The notes below the pieces were generated by a model. That model was not told where the DNA came from. It was given only the letters and a program-made list of their open reading frames with translations, and made no database searches. A program made the position numbers and the translations under genes. Below, piece after piece: positions 46,435 through 54,318 of a DNA stretch of 64,000 nucleotides (its first letter is position 1; every line of letters begins with the position of its first letter). Source of the DNA: Granulicella sapmiensis (GTDB lineage Bacteria; Acidobacteriota; Terriglobia; Terriglobales; Acidobacteriaceae); the NCBI GenBank assembly GCA_026225395.1, contig JAMFSR010000035.1, forward strand, positions 124,001 through 188,000. Direction: 5' to 3'.

Positions 46435-48129
46435 TCATCGAAGATCATCCCGCGACACTCGATACAGATCATTCGATTCATACGTTGATTGAAACTTGCC
46501 TAGATAGTCGAGTTTCAAGCCGTCCGATGCGAGCTTTCGCAGTAGCCATACCTCCGGCTCGTCATAGTTTCCGACTACGTAAAAAGCTTCGTGCTCTCCA
46601 ATAAATTTATTTAGATCCGCAGTCTGCGAGGGTAAGTCCAGTAACTGTCGAATCTTGTCTTCATTCTCGAACAAAGTGTAATGCGAGTACCTCAGAGCCG
46701 CATTTCGATCCGTGAGGTAAAACACGCGCCTTGCTATCTCCGGCCTCTCGCGGTCTGACATCTCCACGAAGGTCATTGGGCTCGCAGCCACAATAGGCAA
46801 TGAATGGTCAAGACTGCTCAACACGATCGGCATCCGCCCACCATCCATGGTTCCGGCATTTCCCTGTGGACCACTCTCACCTACCATCCGTTGCACCATG
46901 TAGCCCACACTAGCGGCAATCAAGAGCACGGCAACAACGCGCGCCAACACCAATCGACGCGCCAGCAACCACGCCCCCAATAACGCCAGCCCGGGCATAG
47001 CAGCGAAGGCATACCGCAGCCAGAATTGAAGGTGAAAGATCGCCGCAGGGATGAGCAATAGAAAAGGCAAGAACAACAACGCCAACAGCAGGGCGACATC
47101 CTGCAGATTGAAAGTGAGCCTTTTCGGTCGGTTATCGCTTACGTCGAACTCCTTCGCCGTCTCAGGAACAAAAATGACCGTAACTGCAAAAGCACACACC
47201 GCCACAATCAAAAGAGTGTTGCCGAAAATTGCCCCGTAGATATCTCCGGCGAGCTTGAAAGAAGGTGCCTGCGATGAAGGAAAAACATTCTCACTCAGGT
47301 GGTGCAATTGATAAAAGAAGCCGAGACCGACGAGCGTCGGCAACAGGAAGGCGAGCACCAATGGCCAGTCCATGCGCCTCCGGGAAAGTCCGCGCACAAA
47401 TTCAGCTACGAGAAACGGGCCAACACACGCGATTCCAATCAGATGGGTCATCAGCATCAGCAACGTGAGGACGAACACGAGTGTTACAGCCCAAGCCTTC
47501 CGAGCCGGACGAACCGCCGCATCGCGTCCCAATAGCAAGAGACACAGCCATGCCATCCACAGCATGTACGGCCGCGCCACCCATGCGGAATCCAGCACCG
47601 GGCTGAACCAGAAAATCGCTACGGCCACCAATCCAAACACCGGACTGGTCCGCTTCGCGGCATACCGAAACAGCGCGAAACAAACCACCAGCCCCGCCAG
47701 CATGCTGGGCACCCTCGCCGCAAGCCATCGGGGCGCCGGCATTGCCAGGGTCAACCGCTCCGCTAGGTAATGCAAAGGAGGATGCAGATCAATTTCACGG
47801 GCCAGCGCCAGCATGGAACGCAAGTTTGAGGCCTGCGCGATATGAACACTGTAGATCTCATCGTTCACCAGCAGGGTGCTATGGGCCCTCAATATCCCAA
47901 GCGGAGCAAAGCAAATCGCAATCAGGCCAAAGCAAAGCCATACGTTTTCATCCAAAACATCCGCTGCCAAGGTGAGCCATCCGACCAGCGCGGTTTGAAC
48001 CCGTAGCCATCCTTCATGGCTCTTACGGACCGCAGGCGGCGGGACTCGCTGCGGTCCGCGCGAACCGTGATCGATTCTTCTTTTTTGCTGCTGTGGCCCA
48101 ACATCTGAAACTAGCCCGAAAATTCCCAA
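46435..48129 (-). CDS. GT39/ArnT-like membrane glycosyltransferase
   Basis: 564 residues, TTG start with AGG 8 nt upstream. After a roughly 55-residue cytoplasmic part come about ten hydrophobic helices. The first outer loop holds 'NDEIYSVHIAQASNLRSMLA' and 'REIDLHPPLHYLAERLTLAM', the D-E and H-P-P-L landmarks of ArnT/PMT-like GT-C enzymes. A soluble C-terminal domain of about 150 residues follows. It probably transfers a lipid-linked sugar at the outer face of the membrane. Confidence 0.75.
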   Translation of the reverse strand: MGIFGLVSDVGPQQQKRRIDHGSRGPQRVPPPAVRKSHEGWLRVQTALVGWLTLAADVLDENVWLCFGLIAICFAPLGILRAHSTLLVNDEIYSVHIAQASNLRSMLALAREIDLHPPLHYLAERLTLAMPAPRWLAARVPSMLAGLVVCFALFRYAAKRTSPVFGLVAVAIFWFSPVLDSAWVARPYMLWMAWLCLLLLGRDAAVRPARKAWAVTLVFVLTLLMLMTHLIGIACVGPFLVAEFVRGLSRRRMDWPLVLAFLLPTLVGLGFFYQLHHLSENVFPSSQAPSFKLAGDIYGAIFGNTLLIVAVCAFAVTVIFVPETAKEFDVSDNRPKRLTFNLQDVALLLALLFLPFLLLIPAAIFHLQFWLRYAFAAMPGLALLGAWLLARRLVLARVVAVLLIAASVGYMVQRMVGESGPQGNAGTMDGGRMPIVLSSLDHSLPIVAASPMTFVEMSDRERPEIARRVFYLTDRNAALRYSHYTLFENEDKIRQLLDLPSQTADLNKFIGEHEAFYVVGNYDEPEVWLLRKLASDGLKLDYLGKFQSTYESNDLYRVSRDDLR

Positions 48130-48256
48130 TCACACCACCTTTGTTCATTTGTCGCTTTTTTTCTGGTCCTGGGTAACGAGTCGCCTAATTTTTTTTGACG
48201 CGGCAATGTCAGGGAAAGCACCAAGCCTGACACCTGCTTTCCACCACAAGGGCCCG

Positions 48257-48262
48257 TAAACT
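48257..48262 (+). promoter_or_regulatory. -10 box of murA, leaderless arrangement
   Basis: TAAACT 6 nt before the murA ATG; no Shine-Dalgarno between them. Confidence 0.4.
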
Positions 48263-48268
48263 AAATAA

Positions 48269-49570
48269 ATGGACAAGTTTGTCATCCGCGGCGGCAACCC
48301 TCTTCTCGGCACGATCAAGATCTCCGGAGCCAAAAACTCCGCGCTCCCCTGCATGGCCGCCGCCATCCTCACCGAGGACGAAGTCATCCTCGAAAACATC
48401 CCCCAGGTCCGCGATATCGAAACCGAGCGCAAGCTCCTCGAATCCATGGGCGCTGAAGTCGAGCTCGGCTATGGCCGTGCGCAGCACCGGACCTCCATCA
48501 AGTGTGCCGTGCTGTCCGATCCCGTCGCGAAGTACGAGATCGTCAAGACCATGCGTGCGAGCTCACTCGTGCTCGGTCCACTTATCGCGCGTACCGGCAT
48601 GGCCCGCGTTGCGATGCCCGGCGGCTGCAACATCGGCGGCCGGCCCATCGACCTGCACATCAAGGGCCTGGAATCCATGGGTGCCGTCATCACCTACGAC
48701 CATGGCTATCTTGAAGCCCGTAGCCCCAACGACGGCAGGTCGCAGCTCAAGGGCGCTCACATCGTCTTCGACAAGATCACCGTCACCGGCACCGAAGATC
48801 TGCTGATGGCCGCGGCCCTCGCCGATGGCGAGTCGCTCTTCGAGAACTGCGCCCGCGAGCCCGAGGTCACCGATCTCGCCGCCATGCTCATCGCCATGGG
48901 CGCAAAGATCGAAGGCGCCGGCACATCCACCATCAAGATCACCGGCGTGTCAAAGCTTCACGGAGCGCGCCACCGCATCAATCCAGACCGCATCGAGGCC
49001 GGCACCTTTCTCATCGCAGGGGCCATCACCGGCGGCGACCTCAACGTCGACTGCCTCAACCCCGAGCATCTTGGCTCGCTGCTCAGCAAGCTGCAGGAGT
49101 GTGGCGTCAAACTCGAGGTTGGTAAGGACGCTATCCGTGTGCGTTCCGAAGGCGCTGCCAGCCTCAAGGCCGCCGATATCACTACCGAAGAGTATCCCGG
49201 GTTCCCCACCGATATGCAGGCGCAGTTCATGGCCCTGCTCACGCAGTGCGAAGGCACTTCGAACGTGACCGAAAATATCTTCGAGAATCGCTTCATGCAT
49301 GTTGGCGAACTCAACCGCATGGGCGCGAATATCACTGTTGCGGGACGCACAGCCACTGTTCGTGGAGGCACCAAGCTTCAGTCCGCCGCTGTGATGTGCT
49401 CTGACCTTCGTGCAAGCGCCGCGCTGGTACTCGCAGCGCTTGTGGCTGACGGCGAATCCATACTCGACCGCGTGTATCACATGGACCGCGGCTACGAACG
49501 CATGGAAGAGAAGCTTCGCGGAGTCGGTGCGCAGATCAGGCGCATGGGTGAAGTTTTCGGGAAAAAGTAA
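48269..49570 (+). CDS. murA: UDP-N-acetylglucosamine 1-carboxyvinyltransferase
   Basis: 433 residues. N-terminal 'FVIRGGNPLLGTIKISGAKN' with the substrate-binding K-N, the loop 'MPGGCNIGGRPIDLHIKGLE' with the reactive Cys (about residue 120, the fosfomycin target) and 'EYPGFPTDMQAQFMALLTQC'. It adds enolpyruvate to UDP-GlcNAc, the first committed step of peptidoglycan synthesis. Full length with normal active site. Confidence 0.97.
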   Translation: MDKFVIRGGNPLLGTIKISGAKNSALPCMAAAILTEDEVILENIPQVRDIETERKLLESMGAEVELGYGRAQHRTSIKCAVLSDPVAKYEIVKTMRASSLVLGPLIARTGMARVAMPGGCNIGGRPIDLHIKGLESMGAVITYDHGYLEARSPNDGRSQLKGAHIVFDKITVTGTEDLLMAAALADGESLFENCAREPEVTDLAAMLIAMGAKIEGAGTSTIKITGVSKLHGARHRINPDRIEAGTFLIAGAITGGDLNVDCLNPEHLGSLLSKLQECGVKLEVGKDAIRVRSEGAASLKAADITTEEYPGFPTDMQAQFMALLTQCEGTSNVTENIFENRFMHVGELNRMGANITVAGRTATVRGGTKLQSAAVMCSDLRASAALVLAALVADGESILDRVYHMDRGYERMEEKLRGVGAQIRRMGEVFGKK

Positions 49571-49573
49571 CGC

Positions 49574-50326
49574 TTATTTGAGGATGGCGTTCCAGCAGAA
49601 CTGAATCCCGATCACCGAAAGCCAGAGCGACAGCGCCAACCTGAGATTGCGGTTGGGAATTTTGGGCGCGACCGTTGTGCCGACGATCCCGCCAACCACG
49701 CCACCGATCGCCATCTTCACCAGGATGTCGCCGGCATAATGGCCTCCAATCATGTGGACGCCTGTACCAACCAGCGCGATCGCCAGCCCAAACGCAAGAT
49801 CCGTGCCAACCACCTGCGCGGTTTCAAGATTCGTCATGCCGAGCAACGCAACCGTTCCCAATGCACCTGCGCCGGACGACGAAAATCCAACCTCAGCGCC
49901 AATCGGAAACATAATTAGCCCGATCAGCTTTGAGCGGTCTCGTACGGGACGCGCGATGCCCGATGGCTTGAAGTAACGGTAGATGTGCCAACCGGAGGTG
50001 AAGAGAATGATCGCTCCAAGCGCAAACATCAGCGCCTGGCGTGGCCCATGCGCTGCGACATGTTTGAACGCCACCGATCCGATGATCACACCGGGCAGAC
50101 CACCTAGAAGCATGAACCCAAGCACGCGATAGTTCACCTGCTTGCGGACAATCTGGACCGGCACCACGATCAACTTCACAATCGCCGAGTACGCCAGCGC
50201 CGTGCTCACGGCAATCTCCAGCGGAACATGCAGAAACAGAATCAGCAACGGCGCTGTGATTACTCCGGCGCCCACGCCGGTCAACGCGATCACAACGGCA
50301 ATCACAAAGCCGATAACAAAATCCAT
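49574..50326 (-). CDS. TauE/SafE-family anion transporter
   Basis: 250 residues with about eight hydrophobic helices. The start 'FVIGFVIAVVIALTGVGAGV' has the Gly-rich first helix of the TauE/SafE (DUF81) family, and 'SSSGAGALGTVALLGM' the mirrored second half. Members move sulfite, sulfonates or organic anions. It is the last gene of the cysD-cysN-cysH run, 45 nt after cysH, which supports a role in sulfate or sulfite transport. Confidence 0.85.
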   Translation of the reverse strand: MDFVIGFVIAVVIALTGVGAGVITAPLLILFLHVPLEIAVSTALAYSAIVKLIVVPVQIVRKQVNYRVLGFMLLGGLPGVIIGSVAFKHVAAHGPRQALMFALGAIILFTSGWHIYRYFKPSGIARPVRDRSKLIGLIMFPIGAEVGFSSSGAGALGTVALLGMTNLETAQVVGTDLAFGLAIALVGTGVHMIGGHYAGDILVKMAIGGVVGGIVGTTVAPKIPNRNLRLALSLWLSVIGIQFCWNAILK

Positions 50327-50371
50327 TGAGCTACTTTCTTTCTTTGCGCTCCTGCCACCAGCGCCGGTCGC

Positions 50372-51094
50372 TTACGACTGAATGTGAATTCCGCACTCTT
50401 GCTTTTGCCCCGCCCAGCGGCCCGAACGCGGATCGTTCGGATCAAGCGGCAGGCTTGTACACGGCTCACACCCAATGCTTGTGTAGCCCAGATCGTATAG
50501 CTTCAGCAAGGGAATATTGTTCTCCGCTGCATAGGTCCACACGTCTTTCGTGCTCCACTCAGTAAGCGGACTGATCTTGCGAATCTTCTTTCCTGTCGGC
50601 AGCGCGAAGTCATCGACCTCATGCAACGATGCACGACTCTTGGCCTGCTCGCGCCGCAACCCGGTGAACCACATTACGTAGTTCTCCAGCGAAGCGAACA
50701 GCGGCTTCACCTTGCGCATCCCGCAGCACTTGCCCGGATCGGTTTGGTTCAGTATCCCAAACAACGACTCCTGCTCAGCCACAGTTGTTTCCGGAAGCAG
50801 ATTGATGAGCTTCATCCCCCACTCTGCTGCCATGCGGTCGCGATACTCATACACCTCGGCGAAGTGATAGCCAGTATCGAGAAACACCACCGGCACGTCC
50901 GGCAGAATCGTGCGCACCATGTGCAGCAGCACCATGTCTTCAGCCTGGAAGCTGTTGGTGACGACAATGTCGCCTGCGGCGCTCGCGATCTCGCGGGCGA
51001 CAAGCTCCTTCGCTTCACGCACACGTTCCGCAGTGGTTGGCACTCTCAGCGGTTTCGCGATCTCGACCGGCGCTATGTGCAGTTCTTCGCTCAC
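50372..51094 (-). CDS. cysH: Adenylylsulfate (APS) reductase, CysH family
   Basis: 240 residues. The adenylyl-sulfate site includes 'TNSFQAEDMVLLHMV' and 'DTGYHFAEVYEYRDRMA'. Cysteine pairs 'KCCGMRKVKPL' and 'IGCEPCTSLPL' match the 4Fe-4S ligands of the APS-type enzyme; PAPS-type CysH lacks them. The catalytic Cys is in 'QECGIH' at the C-terminus. It reduces APS to sulfite with thioredoxin. The start overlaps the cysN stop by 4 nt. Confidence 0.95.
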   Translation of the reverse strand: MSEELHIAPVEIAKPLRVPTTAERVREAKELVAREIASAAGDIVVTNSFQAEDMVLLHMVRTILPDVPVVFLDTGYHFAEVYEYRDRMAAEWGMKLINLLPETTVAEQESLFGILNQTDPGKCCGMRKVKPLFASLENYVMWFTGLRREQAKSRASLHEVDDFALPTGKKIRKISPLTEWSTKDVWTYAAENNIPLLKLYDLGYTSIGCEPCTSLPLDPNDPRSGRWAGQKQECGIHIQS

Positions 51095-52716
51095 TTCGCT
51101 CTCCGTTCTTCGGCGTCGAGCACATCGGCAACACGCAACTGCTCCACAAGGTCGCTCACCTTCGCCGTCCCGCGAGCGTTCATAACCGCAAAGCCGCCCG
51201 AGGTCAACGCGGCGTCGGCGTCAGCATCCATCGCTTCTTCCAGCAACACGATCAACCCGAGCGCCAGCAGACCGCGCAGCGTCTTCACCGCGGTCACACG
51301 AGTCCGCACCACAGCGGCGCCCTTGTTCAGCAACGCACGCTCAAGATCGGCAACGAGTGAACCATCGACCAGCACCACCGCAGCCTTATGCTCCGGCCCA
51401 GTTTCAGCCGTAGCGACACCACGGCGAATCATGCCCGCAGCCAGCGTCGCATTGGTATGCGGATCGATGAGGATAAAACTTCCCGAGCCGCGGTTCTCCG
51501 CGTAAGGATCGAAGTACAGCGGTCGCGTCAGTTCAATCTCCGCGACACCAATATCGTTCATCCCAAGCGAATTTACGGCTTCTTCCGCCAGTGTCTGAAT
51601 GTTCGTGCGGTAGAGCACCCGCGTCACGCGGCCGGGCAGCGTCTGCGCGCCATGCTTTACCAGATACGGACGATGTGTCTCTAGCCGCTCTGCATCGAAC
51701 CATACCAGCGATGCCTCGATCGATGTCGCGTGCTGCGGCTTCCGATCAACCTCCGAAATCAAATCGCCGCGGCTGATATCCAGCTCGTCTTCTAGCGTCA
51801 ACGCAATCGATAGCGGCGCGCTTGCTTCTTCCAGATCACCATCGAACGTCGTGATTGACGCCACACGGCTCGTGCGACCGGAGGGCAACGCCAGAATCAG
51901 ATCACCCTTGCGCACCGTACCTGCAGAAATCTGCCCGGCAAACCCGCGATAGTTCTGGTCCGGACGAATCACACGCTGCACGGGCAACCGCAAGGGCTGC
52001 GTAGCCACATCAGTCCACACCGGCACATTCTCCAGATGCTCCAGTAGGGTCGGCCCGCTGTACCAGTCCATGCGCGTCGAACGCTCCACGACGTTATCGC
52101 CTTCGAGTGCGCTCACCGGGATCGTCGTCAGGCTCGCACTGCCAAACGAACCTACAAGCTCGCGGAAGTCATGTTCGATCTTGCGGTAAACCTCTTCCGA
52201 AAAATCGACGAGATCCATCTTGTTGATAGCCGCGACAAGATGCCGCGTCCCCAGCAGCGACGCGATATACGCATGACGCCGCGATTGCACCAAAATTCCC
52301 TTGCGCGCGTCGATCAGAATAATGGCAAGATCCGCCGTGGAAGCACCGGTCGCCATATTGCGCGTGTACTGTTCGTGGCCCGGGGTATCGGCGATGATGA
52401 ACTTCCGTCGCTGCGTCGAAAAATAGCGATACGCCACATCAATCGTGATGCCCTGCTCGCGTTCGGCACGCAACCCATCGGTCAATAACGCGAAGTCGAT
52501 CGTCGGCTTGCGTTCGCCAACCTGTGTACCAGTCACAGCGCTAACCTGGTCTTCATACACGTTGCGCGAGTCGTATAGCAGCCGCCCGATCAGCGTCGAC
52601 TTGCCGTCGTCCACGCTGCCCGCCGTGCTGAAGCGCAGCAGGTCCTTCGCGGCCTCAGCTTCGAGGAATTCTTCAATCGCAAAATCAGTTTCCAATTCCA
52701 GCTCCTCGATCGGCAT
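51091..52716 (-). CDS. cysN: Sulfate adenylyltransferase GTPase subunit with degenerate C-terminal extension
   Basis: 541 residues. The GTPase domain has P-loop 'GSVDDGKSTLIGRLLYD', 'DTPGHEQYTRNMATGAST' and 'NKMDLVDF'; EF-Tu-like beta-barrels follow to about residue 430. With CysD it forms APS from sulfate and ATP, driven by GTP. The last 110 residues ('KAAVVLVDGSLVADLERALL', 'GLLALGLIVLLEEAMDA') sit where CysNC fusions carry APS kinase and faintly resemble it but lack a Walker A motif. ATG directly abuts the cysD stop (TAAATG). Confidence 0.95.
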   Translation of the reverse strand: MPIEELELETDFAIEEFLEAEAAKDLLRFSTAGSVDDGKSTLIGRLLYDSRNVYEDQVSAVTGTQVGERKPTIDFALLTDGLRAEREQGITIDVAYRYFSTQRRKFIIADTPGHEQYTRNMATGASTADLAIILIDARKGILVQSRRHAYIASLLGTRHLVAAINKMDLVDFSEEVYRKIEHDFRELVGSFGSASLTTIPVSALEGDNVVERSTRMDWYSGPTLLEHLENVPVWTDVATQPLRLPVQRVIRPDQNYRGFAGQISAGTVRKGDLILALPSGRTSRVASITTFDGDLEEASAPLSIALTLEDELDISRGDLISEVDRKPQHATSIEASLVWFDAERLETHRPYLVKHGAQTLPGRVTRVLYRTNIQTLAEEAVNSLGMNDIGVAEIELTRPLYFDPYAENRGSGSFILIDPHTNATLAAGMIRRGVATAETGPEHKAAVVLVDGSLVADLERALLNKGAAVVRTRVTAVKTLRGLLALGLIVLLEEAMDADADAALTSGGFAVMNARGTAKVSDLVEQLRVADVLDAEERRAK

Positions 52717-53673
52717 TTAGAAATACCCCTCGCGCTTCTTGATCTCCATGGAGCCATCTGTGTCGTGGTCGATCACGCGGTTCGCACGCTCCGACGAGCG
52801 GAAGCTCACCAGTTCCGCAATGATCTTGGGAATCGTGTCGGCTTCCGATCGGATCGCGCCCGTGCAAGGGCTGCATCCCAGCGACCGCAGCCGCGACTTC
52901 ACCATCTGCTCTTCACCCGGCAAGCTTTGCACAAAGCTTTGCTCAACGGGGATCAGGCTGTCCGCCCGCACGATCATCTTGCGTTCTTTCGCGAAGTACA
53001 ACGGAACGACCGGAATATCCTCAAGCGCGATGTAGTGCCAGATGTCGAGCTCCGTCCAGTTCGAAAGCGGAAATACGCGAATGCTTTCGCCCGGCGAAAT
53101 ACGCGCGTTGTACAGATTCCAAACCTCAGGCCGCTGGTTTTTCGGGTCCCACTGGCCGGCCTTGTCGCGGAAGGAGAAGATGCGCTCCTTCGCGCGCGAC
53201 TTCTCTTCATCGCGCCGGGCCCCACCAAAGGCTGCATCGAAGCCCCACTCGCGCAGGCCATCGAGCAGTGCGGTTGTCTTCAACAAACCACAGCAACGCT
53301 GTGTTCCCAGCGTTACAGGATTGGCGCCATCGGCCAGTGCCTGCTCATTACGCCACACGCGCAGGTCGAGCCCGAGTTCCTTCGCCATCTGATCGCGGAA
53401 CGCGATCATTTCGTGGAACTTGTAGCCGGTATCGATGTGCAGCAGCGGAAATGGAATCGGCCCTGGAAAGAAAGCCTTCTGTGCCAGCCGCAGCATCACG
53501 CTGGAGTCCTTGCCAATCGAGTACAGCATCACTGGCTTCTGGAACTCAGCCGCTACCTCGCGGAAGATCTGGATGCTCTCGGCCTCCAGCAACTTCAAAT
53601 GACTCAACCGCTTGCCGGTTGAGTCAGGGATCGCCGCTTCGCTGCTCGGCTCGAAACTGGATAATGTCGCCAT
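52717..53673 (-). CDS. cysD: Sulfate adenylyltransferase small subunit
   Basis: 318 residues from ATG 53673 ('[20 protein letters not shown]'); the ORF-track extension to 53727 runs into the attenuator terminator. Family landmarks: '[20 protein letters not shown]' (the PP-loop for ATP), '[20 protein letters not shown]' and '[20 protein letters not shown]'. It transfers AMP to sulfate in the CysDN complex. First structural gene of cysD-cysN-cysH-tauE, preceded by a Cys-rich leader peptide and a terminator. Confidence 0.97.
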   Translation of the reverse strand: MATLSSFEPSSEAAIPDSTGKRLSHLKLLEAESIQIFREVAAEFQKPVMLYSIGKDSSVMLRLAQKAFFPGPIPFPLLHIDTGYKFHEMIAFRDQMAKELGLDLRVWRNEQALADGANPVTLGTQRCCGLLKTTALLDGLREWGFDAAFGGARRDEEKSRAKERIFSFRDKAGQWDPKNQRPEVWNLYNARISPGESIRVFPLSNWTELDIWHYIALEDIPVVPLYFAKERKMIVRADSLIPVEQSFVQSLPGEEQMVKSRLRSLGCSPCTGAIRSEADTIPKIIAELVSFRSSERANRVIDHDTDGSMEIKKREGYF

Positions 53674-53711
53674 AGGTACTCGATAAACCTTCGTGGAACT
53701 GCCCCGCAGGG

Positions 53712-53750
53712 CAAATACAAAACCCACTCATCCGATGTCGGAAGGTGGGT
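53712..53750 (-). terminator. Intrinsic terminator (attenuator) ahead of cysD
   Basis: Minus strand: ACCCAC, an inner stem TCCGA/TCGGA, GTGGGT, then TTTTGTATTT. It lies between the stop of the leader peptide and the cysD start. Its 5' arm can instead pair with the last codons of the leader. Confidence 0.8.
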
Positions 53751-53802
53751 GCTTGACTCTTGATTGTCGTGATCGGCTAAAAGCTATCGACAAATGCACC
53801 CG
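53747..53802 (-). promoter_or_regulatory. Predicted antiterminator of the cys leader
   Basis: GGGTGC (53797-53802, leader codons 24-25) pairs exactly with GCACCC (53747-53752), which contains most of the terminator 5' arm. Nested inside, TTGTCG (53789-53794) pairs with CGACAA (53765-53770). The two folds are mutually exclusive with the terminator. A ribosome at the leader stop codon (53785) would cover the antiterminator arm; one stalled at the Cys run would leave it free. Confidence 0.7.
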
Positions 53803-53871
53803 CTGGAATATGCCAGACAGCAACAGCAGTTGCAGTTCAACACACACGCGCAGATGCGACAATTTGCCATT
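53785..53871 (-). CDS. Cys-rich leader peptide of the cysDNH-tauE operon
   Basis: ATG to TAG, 28 residues with 10 cysteines: begins 'MANCRICACVLN', has the run 'CNCCCC' and ends 'SSGCICR'. Too short for the ORF track. It follows a TTGACA promoter so closely (ATG 6 nt after the -10) that the message is probably leaderless, and it is followed by a terminator with an alternative fold. Known analogues are amino-acid leader peptides (trpL, hisL) and polycysteine leaders in mycobacteria. It should sense charged tRNA-Cys through ribosome stalling. Confidence 0.85.
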
Positions 53872-53877
53872 CCTTTA

Positions 53878-53906
53878 AGCCTGAACGACCCAGCTTGATT
53901 TGTCAA
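53878..53906 (-). promoter_or_regulatory. Promoter of the cys operon
   Basis: Perfect TTGACA (53901-53906), 17-nt spacer, CAGCTT (53878-53883) as a weak -10. Transcription would start at or beside the leader ATG. Confidence 0.6.
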
Positions 53907-53924
53907 TCAACGCTGAATCACGCC

Positions 53925-53953
53925 TTGACACTGCCCTTCGTTACATTTACGTT
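53925..53953 (+). promoter_or_regulatory. Promoter of the TonB-receptor transcript
   Basis: TTGACA (53925-53930), 17-nt spacer, TACGTT (53948-53953). The leader ATG is 10 nt further on. It stands back to back with the cys-operon promoter, 18 bp between the two -35 boxes. Confidence 0.65.
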
Positions 53954-53963
53954 ACATCCAGTT

Positions 53964-54065
53964 ATGAATTCGTTTAACTCCATCGCCTATCGCGCCTGTT
54001 GCATGTGTTCAACGCAACTGTGTTGCCGCGTCGGTGCGAGTTCCTCCATGATCCTGCCTTCCTGA
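53964..54065 (+). CDS. Cys-rich leader peptide ahead of the TonB-dependent receptor
   Basis: ATG to TGA, 33 residues, with five cysteines grouped as 'RACCMCSTQLCCRV'. It begins about 10 nt after a TTGACA/TACGTT promoter and is followed 36 nt later by a terminator hairpin. Together with the leader on the opposite strand this makes chance Cys-richness unlikely. It should act as a cysteine-sensing attenuator leader for the receptor gene. Confidence 0.75.
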   Translation: MNSFNSIAYRACCMCSTQLCCRVGASSSMILPS

Positions 54066-54100
54066 TACTCCTCAGAAGAAGACATCATCGGATTCCCCTC

Positions 54101-54126
54101 AAACCCACGCCAACCGCGTGGGTTTT
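54101..54126 (+). terminator. Intrinsic terminator (attenuator) ahead of the TonB-dependent receptor
   Basis: AACCCACGC, loop CAACC, GCGTGGGTT then TT, a 9-bp perfect stem with a short T-run. The leader segment GTTGccGCGTcGG (54022-54034, over the last Cys codons) can pair imperfectly with CCACGCCAAC of the 5' arm and loop, a possible antiterminator. Confidence 0.7.
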
Positions 54127-54318
54127 GCACTTTCACACAACGTTCGACTCCACTATGAATCGTTTCTCCAACCCGCGAAACTGCCCGCAGACCTCAACAG
54201 CCATGAGCTGTTGTTGAGTCGTGAGCCCGCACGCCTTCGTCTTCTCCCTCTTGTTTTCAACTTTCAACCAGTAATGCGCAACCGTTCGCGTCCTTTGTTT
54301 CATCTTCAGGAGATTGTC

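Noticed and set aside
53674-53963. SAM or other sulfur riboswitch upstream of cysD
   Set aside because: I found no kink-turn/pseudoknot pattern of SAM-I or SAM-II; the Cys-rich frame with alternative hairpins explains the region better.
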